A stretch of 64,000 bases of DNA, from NCBI GenBank assembly GCA_025612245.1, contig JAAXKQ010000004.1, forward strand, positions 1 through 64,000. Direction: 5' to 3'. This DNA is from Ignavibacteria bacterium. GTDB lineage: Bacteria; Bacteroidota; Ignavibacteria; Ignavibacteriales; SURF-24. This document shows, in pieces, positions 34,740 through 43,846 of this stretch. A program made the translations under genes and the position numbers. Under the pieces are notes generated by a model. It was not told the DNA's origin and ran no database searches. It worked only from the letters and a program-made list of their open reading frames with translations. Position 1 is the stretch's first letter. Every line of letters begins with the position of its first letter.

Positions 34740-34767
34740 TTTCAAATTAATTTACTTTAATTTGAAA
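34740..34767. promoter_or_regulatory. 11-bp palindrome in the HU promoter region
   Basis: TTTCAAATTAA (34740-34750) and TTAATTTGAAA (34757-34767) form a perfect inverted repeat with a 6-bp spacer, 50 bp upstream of the HU-like ATG. A possible -35/-10 pair, TTTACT-N17-TATTTT (34751-34779), overlaps it, so binding here would block or adjust that promoter. Confidence 0.5.
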
Positions 34768-34816
34768 AATTTATATTTTGCACAACAATTCCTAAAACAA
34801 TAACAAAGGATTAAAA

Positions 34817-35113
34817 ATGGCACAAGCAAAACCAATGACAAAAGCTCAGATCATTGAGCACCTTTCAACAAAGACAGGAACTACCAAAAAATTAGCAGCT
34901 CAGTTTTTACAGGAACTTGTAAGCCTTTCTTATAAAGAAGCAAAGAAATCCTTTACGCTGCCTGGCTTAGGTAAGTTGGAAATGGTTAGCCGCAAGAAGA
35001 GAACCGGAAGAAACCCGATGACCGGTGAAACAATTACAATTCCGGCAAAGAAGGTTTTGAAGTTTAAGGTTGCAAAAGCTGCAAAGGATGCTATTTTACC
35101 TGCAAAGAAGTAA
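34817..35113 (+). CDS. HU/IHF-family DNA-binding protein
   Basis: This 98-residue nucleoid protein matches the HU/IHF fold: an N-terminal helical dimerisation part (MTKAQIIEHLSTKTGTTKKL), the DNA-binding beta-arm with GRNPMTGETITIPAKKV (the RNPxTGE motif with the intercalating Pro), and a C-terminal Lys/Ala tail. It bends and compacts DNA and could assist recombination or sigma-54 promoters. A palindromic element lies just upstream, and a bidirectional terminator separates it from the aconitase gene. Confidence 0.93.
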   Translation: MAQAKPMTKAQIIEHLSTKTGTTKKLAAQFLQELVSLSYKEAKKSFTLPGLGKLEMVSRKKRTGRNPMTGETITIPAKKVLKFKVAKAAKDAILPAKK

Positions 35114-35142
35114 GGCATGTTGAAAATTTAAGATGGAATAAA

Positions 35143-35172
35143 AAAGGCTGCCCCTAAAAAAAGGCAGCCTTT
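35143..35172. terminator. Bidirectional terminator between HU and aconitase genes
   Basis: AAAGGCTGCC (35143-35152) and GGCAGCCTTT (35163-35172) form a 10-bp perfect stem with A runs on one side and T-rich sequence on the other. It can end transcription from both convergent genes. Confidence 0.85.
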
Positions 35173-35233
35173 GTTTGTTTTACACCTTCCGTAGCATTTA
35201 TACCGCGAGTAGTTTTTATGTCTTCAGTAACTA

Positions 35234-37498
35234 TTAGACCTTCTGCGATCTTGCAATCAGGTTGAGAGCGCTTCCGGCCTTGAACCATTCCACCTGTCCG
35301 GGGCTGAACGTATGGTTTAGCACGCATTCCACGGTTGAGCCGTCCTTATGTTTAATTATGAGCTTAAGCGGTTTTTCGCATCCGAGGTCATTAAGGCCAA
35401 TAATGCTCAACCTATCGTCTTCCTGTATCGCATCGTAATCCGAAGGGTTAGCGAAAGTCAAAGGAAGCATTCCCTGTTTTTTTAGGTTAGTTTCGTGGAT
35501 TCGGGCAAAGCTTTTGGCGATGACGGCTCTTCCGCCCAGGAAGCGGGGTTCCATGGCGGCGTGTTCGCGGCTGGAGCCTTCGCCGTAGTTTTCGTCGCCA
35601 ACGACGATCCAGTTAACGCCGCGCGCCTTATAGTCGCGTGCGATCTCAGGTGTTGATTTATACTCGCCTGTAAAAATATTTTTAACTTCGCCGGCTTTAT
35701 CGGTAAAAGCATTAATTGCGCCGATGAACATATTGTTTGAAATGTTATCCAGGTGTCCGCGGAAGCGGAGCCAGGGGCCGGCCATGGAGATATGGTCGGT
35801 TGTACATTTGCCTTTGGCTTTAAGAAGAAGTGGAAGGTCCATCAGATCCTTTCCATCCCACGGCATAAAGGGGGCCAAAAGCTGCAGCCGGTTACTCTGA
35901 GGGTCGACGATTACCTGAACATCCGCGCCGTCGTGTGCCGGGGGAACGAACCCCATTTCGCCTTTTTCAAATCCCTTCGGCGGGAGCTCTTCACCCAGAG
36001 GGGGATCGAGTTTAACTTTTTCGCCCTTTTCGTTCGTTAATTCGTCGGTCATTGGGTTAAAGGTCAGTTTTCCACCTATGGCAAGTGCAGTTACAAGTTC
36101 CGGGCTTGCAACGAAAGCCTGGGTTTTCGGGTTACCGTCGTTTCTCTTGGCAAAGTTCCGGTTGAAGGAAGTTACAATTGAATTTTTTTCTCCCTCTTCA
36201 ATATCCATTCGTTTCCACATTCCGATGCAGGGCCCGCAGGCATTGGCGAAAACCACGCCGCCGAATTCAGTTAAGGTATCGAGCTGTCCGTCCCTTTTAA
36301 CCGTATTAAAGACCATTTCGGAGCCGGGGGTTATAATGAACTGTGTTTTTGCCTTAAGACCTTTTTTCAATGCCTGTCGTGCAATGCTGGCAGCCCGGTC
36401 AATATCCTCGTAGCTTGAATTTGTGCAGCTGCCGACGAGCGTTGCGCTCAGCTCATCGATGAAATCCTTTTCCGAAACGACCTCCTTCATTTTGGAAACA
36501 GGCCATGCGAGGTCGGGCGTAAAAGGCCCGTTAAGGTGCGGTTCAAGCGTGTCGAGGTCTATTTCAATTATTGTGTCGTAATATTTGTGAGGATCTGCAA
36601 GTGTCTCCTTATCGGCGGTAAGGCAGTCTGAAAGTCCTTCTGCCATCGTGGCAACGTCTTCACGACCCGTCATCCTGAGGTAAGAGGCCATTCTGTGGTC
36701 GAATGGGAAAAGGGAAGTCGTTGCGCCGACCTCGGCACCCATGTTGCAGATAGTGGCCTTACCGGTGCAGGAAATTGATTCGGTGCCTTCGCCGAAGTAT
36801 TCAATAATGGAACCGGTACCTCCTTTGACGGTAAGAATACCAGCCAGTTTAAGGATGATGTCTTTAGGGGCTGTCCAGCCGTTAAGTTTTCCGGTTAGTT
36901 TTACGCCAATAACTTTGGGCCATTTAACTTCCCAGGGCATTCCGGCCATAACGTCAACCGCGTCGGCACCGCCAACGCCGATTGCAATCATGCCGAGTCC
37001 GCCAGCATTTGGCGTATGGGAGTCGGTTCCAATCATCATACCGCCCGGGAAGGCGTAGTTTTCGAGCACCACCTGGTGAATAATTCCCGCGCCAGGTTTC
37101 CAGAAGCCGATGCCGTATTTACGGGAAATGCTTTCAAGGAAGGTATAGACCTCTTTATTTTCGTCTTTTGCTCTTGAGAGATCATCCCTGGCGCCTACTT
37201 TACCCTGAATGAGGTGATCGCAGTGGACGGTGGTGGGAACTGCTGTTGTTTTTCTGCCCGCGTGCATGAACTGCAAAAGCGCCATCTGTGCCGTTGCGTC
37301 CTGCATTGCAACGCGGTCGGGAGCCGTATCGACGTAATCTTTTCCTCTTTTGAATTCTTTGGATACCGGGTTAGCCAGGTGTGAATAAAGAATCTTCTCG
37401 GTGAGAGTCATTGGTCTGCCCAGGACCTTCCTGGCAGACTCAATTTTGCCCCGAACTGCCTGGTAAACCTTCTGAATTGTCATAATATCAGCAGTCAT
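35234..37498 (-). CDS. acn: Aconitate hydratase, mitochondrial-type
   Basis: This 754-residue [4Fe-4S] enzyme of the TCA cycle interconverts citrate and isocitrate. The cluster cysteines are visible in [13 protein letters not shown] (about 385) and [10 protein letters not shown] (about 448-457). Other active-site motifs are [51 protein letters not shown] and [16 protein letters not shown]. The length and start ([17 protein letters not shown]) fit the mitochondrial-type (AcnA-like) group, not AcnB. It is a single gene with its own terminator. Confidence 0.95.
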   Translation of the reverse strand: MTADIMTIQKVYQAVRGKIESARKVLGRPMTLTEKILYSHLANPVSKEFKRGKDYVDTAPDRVAMQDATAQMALLQFMHAGRKTTAVPTTVHCDHLIQGKVGARDDLSRAKDENKEVYTFLESISRKYGIGFWKPGAGIIHQVVLENYAFPGGMMIGTDSHTPNAGGLGMIAIGVGGADAVDVMAGMPWEVKWPKVIGVKLTGKLNGWTAPKDIILKLAGILTVKGGTGSIIEYFGEGTESISCTGKATICNMGAEVGATTSLFPFDHRMASYLRMTGREDVATMAEGLSDCLTADKETLADPHKYYDTIIEIDLDTLEPHLNGPFTPDLAWPVSKMKEVVSEKDFIDELSATLVGSCTNSSYEDIDRAASIARQALKKGLKAKTQFIITPGSEMVFNTVKRDGQLDTLTEFGGVVFANACGPCIGMWKRMDIEEGEKNSIVTSFNRNFAKRNDGNPKTQAFVASPELVTALAIGGKLTFNPMTDELTNEKGEKVKLDPPLGEELPPKGFEKGEMGFVPPAHDGADVQVIVDPQSNRLQLLAPFMPWDGKDLMDLPLLLKAKGKCTTDHISMAGPWLRFRGHLDNISNNMFIGAINAFTDKAGEVKNIFTGEYKSTPEIARDYKARGVNWIVVGDENYGEGSSREHAAMEPRFLGGRAVIAKSFARIHETNLKKQGMLPLTFANPSDYDAIQEDDRLSIIGLNDLGCEKPLKLIIKHKDGSTVECVLNHTFSPGQVEWFKAGSALNLIARSQKV

Positions 37499-37673
37499 TT
37501 TTTCCCTCTATTTTTGATTTGAATATAATATATACTAAAAACAATAAAGTGGAAAGATGAAAAGTTACTACTCAGAGATAGAGAGAGGCCAGGGATGTGA
37601 ACAGTCTTTTTTTTCAGAAGACCATGTATAGAGATTTATATATGAAGAAAGGCCCTGTAAAACGACCTGAAAA

Positions 37674-38258
37674 CTATAAATACAATCCGCTTTCAACCAG
37701 TTCGCAAACAATATGTGCCACAGTTATATGTCCTTCCTGAATTCTCTGTGTATTAGCCGAAGGGATAACGACGGGAAGATCCACCATATCCTTCAGGCTT
37801 CCGCCGTTTCCGCCCAGAAAGCCTATAACTTTCATCTCCCTGGATTTTGCCTTTTCCACAGCCTTAATGATATTTTTGGAGTTACCGCTCGTAGAAATTG
37901 CCAAAAGAACGTCGCCATTGTTTCCAAGTCCCTCTATCAGGCGTGCAAAGATGTTTTCGAAGCCAATGTCGTTACCGCCAGCAGTAAGGTTGGAAGAATC
38001 TGTAGTAAGGGCAATTGCCGGAAGAGCAGGCCTATTGATGTGGTGGCTAAGACGGATCATGAATTCGGCAGCAATGTGCTGGCAGTCGGCTGCGCTGCCC
38101 CCGTTTCCGCAGAGAAGGAGTTTCTTTCCGTTCTTAAAGGCTTCAGTGAGCATGTCTGCCGCCTCAAGAATATCCTTTGAGCATTCCCGGGCAATTTTAA
38201 GCTTTGTTTCAGAACTTTCTTTCAGCGATTCGCTGATGAATTTATTTTTATCTATCAT
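37674..38258 (-). CDS. gmhA: Sedoheptulose-7-phosphate isomerase (GmhA-type SIS protein)
   Basis: This 194-residue enzyme catalyses the first step of ADP-heptose synthesis, converting sedoheptulose 7-phosphate to heptose 7-phosphate. It has the SIS-domain phosphosugar sites LLCGNGGSAADCQHIAAEF (about 48-66), ALTTDSSNLTAGGND, AISTSGNSKNI (about 120-130) and the late IQEGHITVAHIVCELVE. The CGNGGSAAD motif is diagnostic of GmhA. It may supply heptose for LPS core. It is 38 bp upstream of the GGGP synthase gene on the same strand, so the two may be co-transcribed. A second SIS isomerase is at 45361. Confidence 0.92.
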   Translation of the reverse strand: MIDKNKFISESLKESSETKLKIARECSKDILEAADMLTEAFKNGKKLLLCGNGGSAADCQHIAAEFMIRLSHHINRPALPAIALTTDSSNLTAGGNDIGFENIFARLIEGLGNNGDVLLAISTSGNSKNIIKAVEKAKSREMKVIGFLGGNGGSLKDMVDLPVVIPSANTQRIQEGHITVAHIVCELVESGLYL

Positions 38259-38296
38259 TGGTCCGTTACTTTTTAGTTTTCTACTGTTCTTAAACG

Positions 38297-39085
38297 TTAA
38301 TTATTGCATACCGGCGCTTCCGCGGTTCTATGGTGTTCTGCAGTTTTAACGTGCACGGCATCGGCAAACTCCTTTATACTGTGCCAGTTGTCCTCGTCCT
38401 CAAAATAATTTCCCGTTACAATAATGCTGGCTCCGCTTTCAACTTTTTGTCTGGCCTCGCGGGCCGATCTGATGCCTCCGCCTGCAATTACGGGTACGTC
38501 CACATTACATGAAACCAGTTTTATCATTTCATCGGGAACGGGAATCTGTGCGCCGGAACCGCCTTCGAGGTATATCATTTTCATGCCCAGGTACTGTGCT
38601 GCAAGCGCGGTTGCAACCGCAATTTCGGGCTTGTTGCGCGGAATGGGCCTGCTGCCGCTGATATATTCGGCGGTAGTTACGCTGCCCGACTCGACGAGTA
38701 TGTATCCCGTAGGTATGGTTTCCAGGTTATATGCCTTGATCATTGGTGCGGCCATGATCTGTTTGCCAATAAGGTGTTCGGGGTTCCTGCCGCTTACGAG
38801 TGACAAGAAGAGGATTGCATCGGCATTGGGAGAAACCTGGCTGATTCCGCCCGGAAAAATAACAGCCGGGAGGGAGGTTTGCTCCTTTATTACAGAGATT
38901 GTATTGCCCAGGTTTCCGTTCATCATGAGACTTCCGCCCACAAGAAAGCCGTCAACGCCGGAAGATTCACATTTTTTTATGAAGCCGGATAGTTTCTCTC
39001 CGGAGATTTTATCGGGATCGATCAGGATGAGGTAAGCTGCGCCCTTTTCCGAAATTTTACCGAGCAGATAATTATAAATATTCAT
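38297..39085 (-). CDS. Geranylgeranylglyceryl-phosphate synthase family protein
   Basis: This 262-residue TIM-barrel prenyltransferase would join sn-glycerol-1-phosphate to a polyprenyl diphosphate, the first ether-lipid step in Archaea. Family motifs are YLILIDPDKISGEKL (about 18-32), DGFLVGGSLM (phosphate/Mg region), MIYLEGGSGAQIPVP and VIAGGGIRSAREARQKV followed by ASIIVTGNYFEDE. The length and sequence fit the group found in FCB-phylum bacteria, not the Firmicutes PcrB type. Its product in these bacteria is not certain, and no downstream ether-lipid gene is in the window. Confidence 0.9.
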   Translation of the reverse strand: MNIYNYLLGKISEKGAAYLILIDPDKISGEKLSGFIKKCESSGVDGFLVGGSLMMNGNLGNTISVIKEQTSLPAVIFPGGISQVSPNADAILFLSLVSGRNPEHLIGKQIMAAPMIKAYNLETIPTGYILVESGSVTTAEYISGSRPIPRNKPEIAVATALAAQYLGMKMIYLEGGSGAQIPVPDEMIKLVSCNVDVPVIAGGGIRSAREARQKVESGASIIVTGNYFEDEDNWHSIKEFADAVHVKTAEHHRTAEAPVCNN

Positions 39086-39209
39086 AAGGTCAAATTATTT
39101 TGTCAAAATATAAAAATTATAGCACAAAGTTCAAAGGAGAAAGCGCAAAAGCTATGGTGTGAAAGGAAGGGAAGAAAGAGTATGCGGAGTATGAAAGCCT
39201 ATTTAGACA

Positions 39210-39241
39210 AAGGGCAAAAGGATAAAGCTCCTTTTGCCCTT
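39210..39241 (-). terminator. Hairpin after the tex gene
   Basis: AAGGGCAAAAGG (39210-39221) and CCTTTTGCCCTT (39230-39241) form a perfect 12-bp stem with an 8-nt loop, 20 bp past the tex stop. The minus-strand tail is only weakly T-rich. Confidence 0.6.
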
Positions 39242-39260
39242 ATAAAGAGATTACTTTTTA

Positions 39261-41435
39261 CTATGCATTCTTAGTACTTAAAGAGATCCTTCCTTTTACC
39301 AGGTCTATTCCTATGATCGTAACATCAAGAATGTCGCCTACGTTAAGCACTTCGAGCGGATTCTTTACGTATTTATTTGCGATCTGCGAAATATGCAGAA
39401 GGCCGTCGTGTTTGACGCCTATATCTACAAATGCGCCGAAATCGACCACGTTTCTTACAGTACCTTTAAGCCTCATGCCTTCTTTTAAGTCCTCTATCTT
39501 CAGAACGTCGCTTCTTAAAATGGGCTTTGGCAGTTCCTCACGCGGGTCGCGCCCCGGTTTCTTGAGGTTTTCAATGATATCGATCAACGTAGGTTCACCG
39601 ACTGAAATATCCTTTGCGATCTTTGAGATGCTCTTGTGCGAAGCATAGAGGCTAACCACACCGGCAGAATCCTTTATTCGATCCATGGGAACGTTACAGA
39701 ATCTGAGGAGCTGTTCGGTTGAGGAATAGGATTCCGGGTGAATGAAAGTGTTGTCGAGCGGGTTATCGCCGTTAGGAATCTTAAGGAAGCCGGCTGCCTG
39801 TTCAAAGGCCTTGTCGCCAAGTCCCGTTACCTGAAGCAGCTGCTGGCGGTTACAGAACCTGCCCTGGGATTCCCTGTATTTAACTATGTTCGAGGCAATT
39901 CGTTTATTAAGTCCCGAAACGTACGTAAGCAGAGAAACCGAAGCCGTATTAAGATCAACTCCCACGTAGTTAACGCAGCTTACGACGACGTCATCCAGTT
40001 TTTTGCTCAAGAGCTTCTGGTCGACGTCGTGCTGATAGAGTCCAACGCCGATGGACTTAGGGTCAATTTTCACCAGTTCTGCCAGGGGATCGAGGAGTCT
40101 TCTGGCAATTGAAATATTTCCTCTCTGGCTAGCCTCAAGCTCGGGGAATTCCTGTTTTGCCAGTGGGGAGGCCGAATAAACGGAAGCTCCTGCCTCACTA
40201 ACAATAATATAGTGGCACTTAAGGCCGTTGGTTTTAATGATGTCGGCAATAAAGAATTCAGTCTCGCGGCTTGCCGTTCCGTTACCAATAGCAATTACAT
40301 CCACCTTGTATTTTTCGATGAGGGCAAGGACAATCCTTGCTGCCTCAGAGGTCCTGTTCTGCGGGGGATGGGGATAAATTGTATGTCCTTCCAGGTATTT
40401 GCCCGTAGAGTCTATGATAGCCACTTTGCTTCCGGAGACGAAGCCTGGGTCTATACCCATGATCATCCTGTTTGCAATAGGCGGCTGCAGAAGAAGCTGT
40501 TTCAGGTTGGAGGCAAATATTTCAATTGCGTGCAGGTCGGCCACCTCGGTAAGGTAGCTTCTTACCTCGCGTTCGATAGAGGGATAAATGAGCCTGGAGA
40601 AAGAGTCCTCTGTTGTTTCTTCAAAGATATTCATGAATACAGATTCTTTGCATGCAAAGTGAGTTTCAAGAATTTTCCTTAAGACGGGACCTTCCTCAAT
40701 CTGCAGGTTGACCTTTAGCACCTTGTCCCTTTCGCCGCGGTTTATGGCCAGTATCTGGTAGGGTTTGAGTCTCGGGAGTTCGATCTGGAAGTCGTAATAA
40801 ATTTCATATACGTCTTTCTTAGTATCGACCGATCCGGCTTCTTTTTCCTTTGCTTTTTCGGAAGCAACGCATGCAGTATTCTGAACGTACTCGCGTGTAA
40901 CCTTGCGGACTTCGGCATCCTCGCTGATCATTTCGGCAATAATATCCTTGGCGCCCTGGAGAGCTTCCTCGACCGAGGCAACGCCGAGTTCCTCGTTAAT
41001 AAACTCCGCCATTTTAGCCTGGAAATCGCCGTCGAAGAGGGGGTTTTCCAGTATGAACATTGCAAGCGGCTCGAGTCCCTTGGCCTTGGCAATAGTGCCG
41101 CGTGTTTTTCTTTTTGGCTTGTAGGGGAGGTAAAGGTCCTCAACTTCCTGTAGTTTGGTTGAGCTGGTGATTTTATCTCTTAATTCATCGGTAAGCTTGC
41201 CCTGCTCCTCGATGCTCTTTAAGATGGTTTCCTTTCTTTCCTCAAGAATTGTAATGTAGTTCAGTCGGTCCTCAATCTCACGGAGCTGCTCTTCATCGAG
41301 GCCCCCGGTTCTTTCCTTACGGTACCTGGCGATAAAAGGAATTGTAGCGCCGTCCTTAAAGAGGTCAATAACCTCTTTTACCTGGTCGACCCTTACTTTC
41401 AGCTCGTTGGCAATTATCAAAGGAATATTTATCAT
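39261..41435 (-). CDS. tex: Tex family RNA-binding protein
   Basis: This 724-residue cytoplasmic protein is related to Tex, which affects transcription and RNA metabolism. The order of domains is right: an N-terminal helical region (QVKEVIDLFKDGATIPFIAR, then YRKERTGGLDEEQLREIE), a YqgF/RNase H-like domain (MGIDPGFVSGSKVAIID, about 325), tandem helix-hairpin-helix (LNKRIASNIVKYRESQGRF, about 508) and a C-terminal S1 domain (about 647-716, GMRLKGTVRNVVDFGAFVDI). It is divergent from the TPR/coiled-coil gene at 41660. Confidence 0.94.
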   Translation of the reverse strand: MINIPLIIANELKVRVDQVKEVIDLFKDGATIPFIARYRKERTGGLDEEQLREIEDRLNYITILEERKETILKSIEEQGKLTDELRDKITSSTKLQEVEDLYLPYKPKRKTRGTIAKAKGLEPLAMFILENPLFDGDFQAKMAEFINEELGVASVEEALQGAKDIIAEMISEDAEVRKVTREYVQNTACVASEKAKEKEAGSVDTKKDVYEIYYDFQIELPRLKPYQILAINRGERDKVLKVNLQIEEGPVLRKILETHFACKESVFMNIFEETTEDSFSRLIYPSIEREVRSYLTEVADLHAIEIFASNLKQLLLQPPIANRMIMGIDPGFVSGSKVAIIDSTGKYLEGHTIYPHPPQNRTSEAARIVLALIEKYKVDVIAIGNGTASRETEFFIADIIKTNGLKCHYIIVSEAGASVYSASPLAKQEFPELEASQRGNISIARRLLDPLAELVKIDPKSIGVGLYQHDVDQKLLSKKLDDVVVSCVNYVGVDLNTASVSLLTYVSGLNKRIASNIVKYRESQGRFCNRQQLLQVTGLGDKAFEQAAGFLKIPNGDNPLDNTFIHPESYSSTEQLLRFCNVPMDRIKDSAGVVSLYASHKSISKIAKDISVGEPTLIDIIENLKKPGRDPREELPKPILRSDVLKIEDLKEGMRLKGTVRNVVDFGAFVDIGVKHDGLLHISQIANKYVKNPLEVLNVGDILDVTIIGIDLVKGRISLSTKNA

Positions 41436-41659
41436 TATAAAACCCTATAAAATTAAACAGAAAACTTCGTATTCATTCAAATGAATGCAGGAATGGTGTC
41501 AACATCCTGATTTTAGTGCACAAAAGTAAGTCCAAACGGGTGAATATATCAAGACTTTTCTGGAATTCTAAACTTTTCGCCCAAAAAAGCGATAATTTAA
41601 GTAAGGCAGAGGCTTTTTGTAAAAACACATCAAAATTAAGGGGAAACTTGCCGCAGGTG

Positions 41660-43510
41660 ATGGAACAGGCAGAATTCATATCGGAAGATTCAGGTGAATC
41701 GCTGAGCAAGGAAATGCGGGCTGCGAGGTTCAGGACCTATGCCAAAGAGCATTTTCAGGATCTGGCCAAAAGAGAGCCCGATTACCTGGAATTCATAAAA
41801 AGGAGCGCGCAGTTCTACAGTTTCCGCCTGAATCCCGATAAAGGGGAGTTTTTTATTCCTTACAGTTCAGCTCCCTTTTTCTGGCTCTGTGATTCACCGG
41901 CAATGACGAAATTCGAGGAATGGCTCAAGCAGGAATCCAGGGGCAGAATAACGGCGCTGGAAGGCTACAGGACGATCAAGGAATTTTATTGCAAATGGGC
42001 TACATTCAAGTCGGAGCAGGAAAAAAAGTATTATTCCCTTTCCACGCTGAAGCTCGTTGAGCGGGAGCAGAACAGGGATAATATTCTGGTTCAGGTATTG
42101 CACGCCGTAATGCTTACGTTCGACAAAAAGCTTTTTAACCCGGAAAAAGCGGTTGAGCTGCTTGAAGGCGCCCTTTCGACGCTTGAAAACCTGAGGCTGG
42201 AAAACCAGCTGAAAATTGAGCTACAGTACCTGCTTAACCTCTATGCGGGTTTTGCCTTCTTAAAGCAGATGAACTATATCGGGGCAATTGAGAAGTTTAC
42301 GCAGGCCGTAAACATAAGTCAGCTTGGCCTGACTGCAAAGTTCTATCTTGCTTACTCGGAAAAACGTTCCGGCAGCACAGAGGCTGCGGGCATGGTGCTC
42401 GGTGACATACTGCACTATGACAAGGCTGCAATTGAATTTGCAATTGAGATGAACAGCATGTCGTTTCTGGCCTATGCAATCCGGAATGCCGTTACATACG
42501 AAGTATTTGCAGAGTCAGAGTTTGCAGAGCTTCTTGAAGACATAAAGGCTGCAATGTCGGTTGAGATGGGACTTCAGGAGACCAGTTTTGTAAAGATTTC
42601 GGAATCCCTGGTGAGGCTCAACGAAGCAAAGGTAAAGGATTTCTACACCGAGGATCTGGAAAAAAGCATAGCGTTTCTGGACAAAACGTCCACGGGATTC
42701 ATCGGCAACAGGAATACCATAGCCGATTATTCCATAGCGCCGCTTCAGAAGAAGCTCGCAAAGATTCTTGAAAAGATCATAGAGACAATAACTCAGAAGT
42801 TCCAGGGAGAGATTTACGAGCAGCTGAGGCAGTACGACGTTGAGATTGAGGATAATCTCAACGTCATAAAGCACCTGGAAAGTGAAGAAGAGGAAATGAA
42901 GAACCTCCAGAAGAAGAAGTTCAATGACGCGCTTGAGGACCTGGAGAACACGATACAGGAAAACATAGCATTCCTGGAAAACAAGATGGAAAACATTCAC
43001 CTTGAGGCTAAATTCAACCCACAGGCAGTTTTCAATAATTCGATGGTATATAACCTCATAATAACCCTGGTAGTCTTTACAATAGGGGCGTTTTTCGGGT
43101 GTTCCAGGGGGGCACTGGATAACCCGGACGGCCTGAGGGACGTAATGTCGACGGTAATGCTGGGAGGCATAAAGTGGAGTGTCATTACGTTTTTCATCGG
43201 CACGATAATTTCGGCCTTCACGGCGGCATTTGCCGTTATGGAGCGCACGACTGAAAAGCAGAACATCTTAAGAAAAATAACATACTTCAAGTCCCACAAG
43301 GAACGTGAGGCCGAGCTATTGACGCGTGAGAACGACAAGAGGATCAAGACGATAGCTGAAAACTTCAAGGAGAGGGTTTCAGAGCACAGACGGACGGTCG
43401 ACAGGCTGAGGGCAGAAAAAGACGACCACTATGCCGAGCTTCTTGAAGGGGCAAATAAAAAGATAGACGAATACAAGGAAAGGCTGAATGGGGTGATAAA
43501 GCAGGGCTGA
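41660..43510 (+). CDS. Membrane-anchored protein with TPR-like and coiled-coil regions, unknown
   Basis: This protein of about 616 residues belongs to no family I recognise. Residues about 130-300 are helical with TPR-like pairs (LLNLYAGFAFLKQMNYIGAI, then KFTQAVNIS). About 370-460 is a charged coiled coil (EEEMKNLQKKKFNDALEDLE). Two membrane helices follow (YNLIITLVVFTIGAFFG near 460 and VITFFIGTIISAFTAAFAVM near 515), and it ends in a second coiled coil. The hairpin of two helices places both soluble parts on the same side of the membrane. I start at the ATG at 41660; a GTG at 41516 would add 48 residues but lacks a ribosome site. It could be a scaffold or surface-envelope protein. Confidence 0.65.
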   Translation: MEQAEFISEDSGESLSKEMRAARFRTYAKEHFQDLAKREPDYLEFIKRSAQFYSFRLNPDKGEFFIPYSSAPFFWLCDSPAMTKFEEWLKQESRGRITALEGYRTIKEFYCKWATFKSEQEKKYYSLSTLKLVEREQNRDNILVQVLHAVMLTFDKKLFNPEKAVELLEGALSTLENLRLENQLKIELQYLLNLYAGFAFLKQMNYIGAIEKFTQAVNISQLGLTAKFYLAYSEKRSGSTEAAGMVLGDILHYDKAAIEFAIEMNSMSFLAYAIRNAVTYEVFAESEFAELLEDIKAAMSVEMGLQETSFVKISESLVRLNEAKVKDFYTEDLEKSIAFLDKTSTGFIGNRNTIADYSIAPLQKKLAKILEKIIETITQKFQGEIYEQLRQYDVEIEDNLNVIKHLESEEEEMKNLQKKKFNDALEDLENTIQENIAFLENKMENIHLEAKFNPQAVFNNSMVYNLIITLVVFTIGAFFGCSRGALDNPDGLRDVMSTVMLGGIKWSVITFFIGTIISAFTAAFAVMERTTEKQNILRKITYFKSHKEREAELLTRENDKRIKTIAENFKERVSEHRRTVDRLRAEKDDHYAELLEGANKKIDEYKERLNGVIKQG

Positions 43511-43785
43511 TAATTTCACTCACTCTCTGCTTTTAGATTTTTTGGACAAGTTCCCTTTTTCTCCCGGCTCAAAGGCTTGCACAAGCCGCCACACCTCAGA
43601 CCATAAAATTACTTCAGGCAATGCAGCCCTGGGGCACTTTTTTCTTCCGTAAATTCTTCAAATTACGCGCCTGAGGCAAAAGGGCGCCTGGAGGAGTAAC
43701 AGGCCGGAGTTGGTTATTATTGACCATAATCGCATTAATAAGCATAAAATAGTGCCCCGGGAAGTATTAAAGCAACTGATTTCAG
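43511..43785. other. Intergenic region before the glycan locus
   Basis: I see no gene in these 275 bp. The stretch should hold upstream activator-binding sites for the sigma-54 promoter that follows, but I could not identify them by eye. Confidence 0.3.
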
Positions 43786-43801
43786 TGGCCCACTTTTTGC
43801 A
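43786..43801 (+). promoter_or_regulatory. Sigma-54 (RpoN)-type promoter of the glycan locus
   Basis: TGGCCCACTTTTTGCA fits the -24/-12 pattern TGGCAC-N5-TTGCA. The GG and GC dinucleotides are separated by exactly 10 bases. Initiation would fall about 12 bases after the GC, near 43812, leaving a leader of about 35 bases before the ATG at 43847. Confidence 0.7.
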
Positions 43802-43846
43802 GTTATACAAAAAAAATTTTTAAAGTAGCCGAAATGTTGTCCTCAG

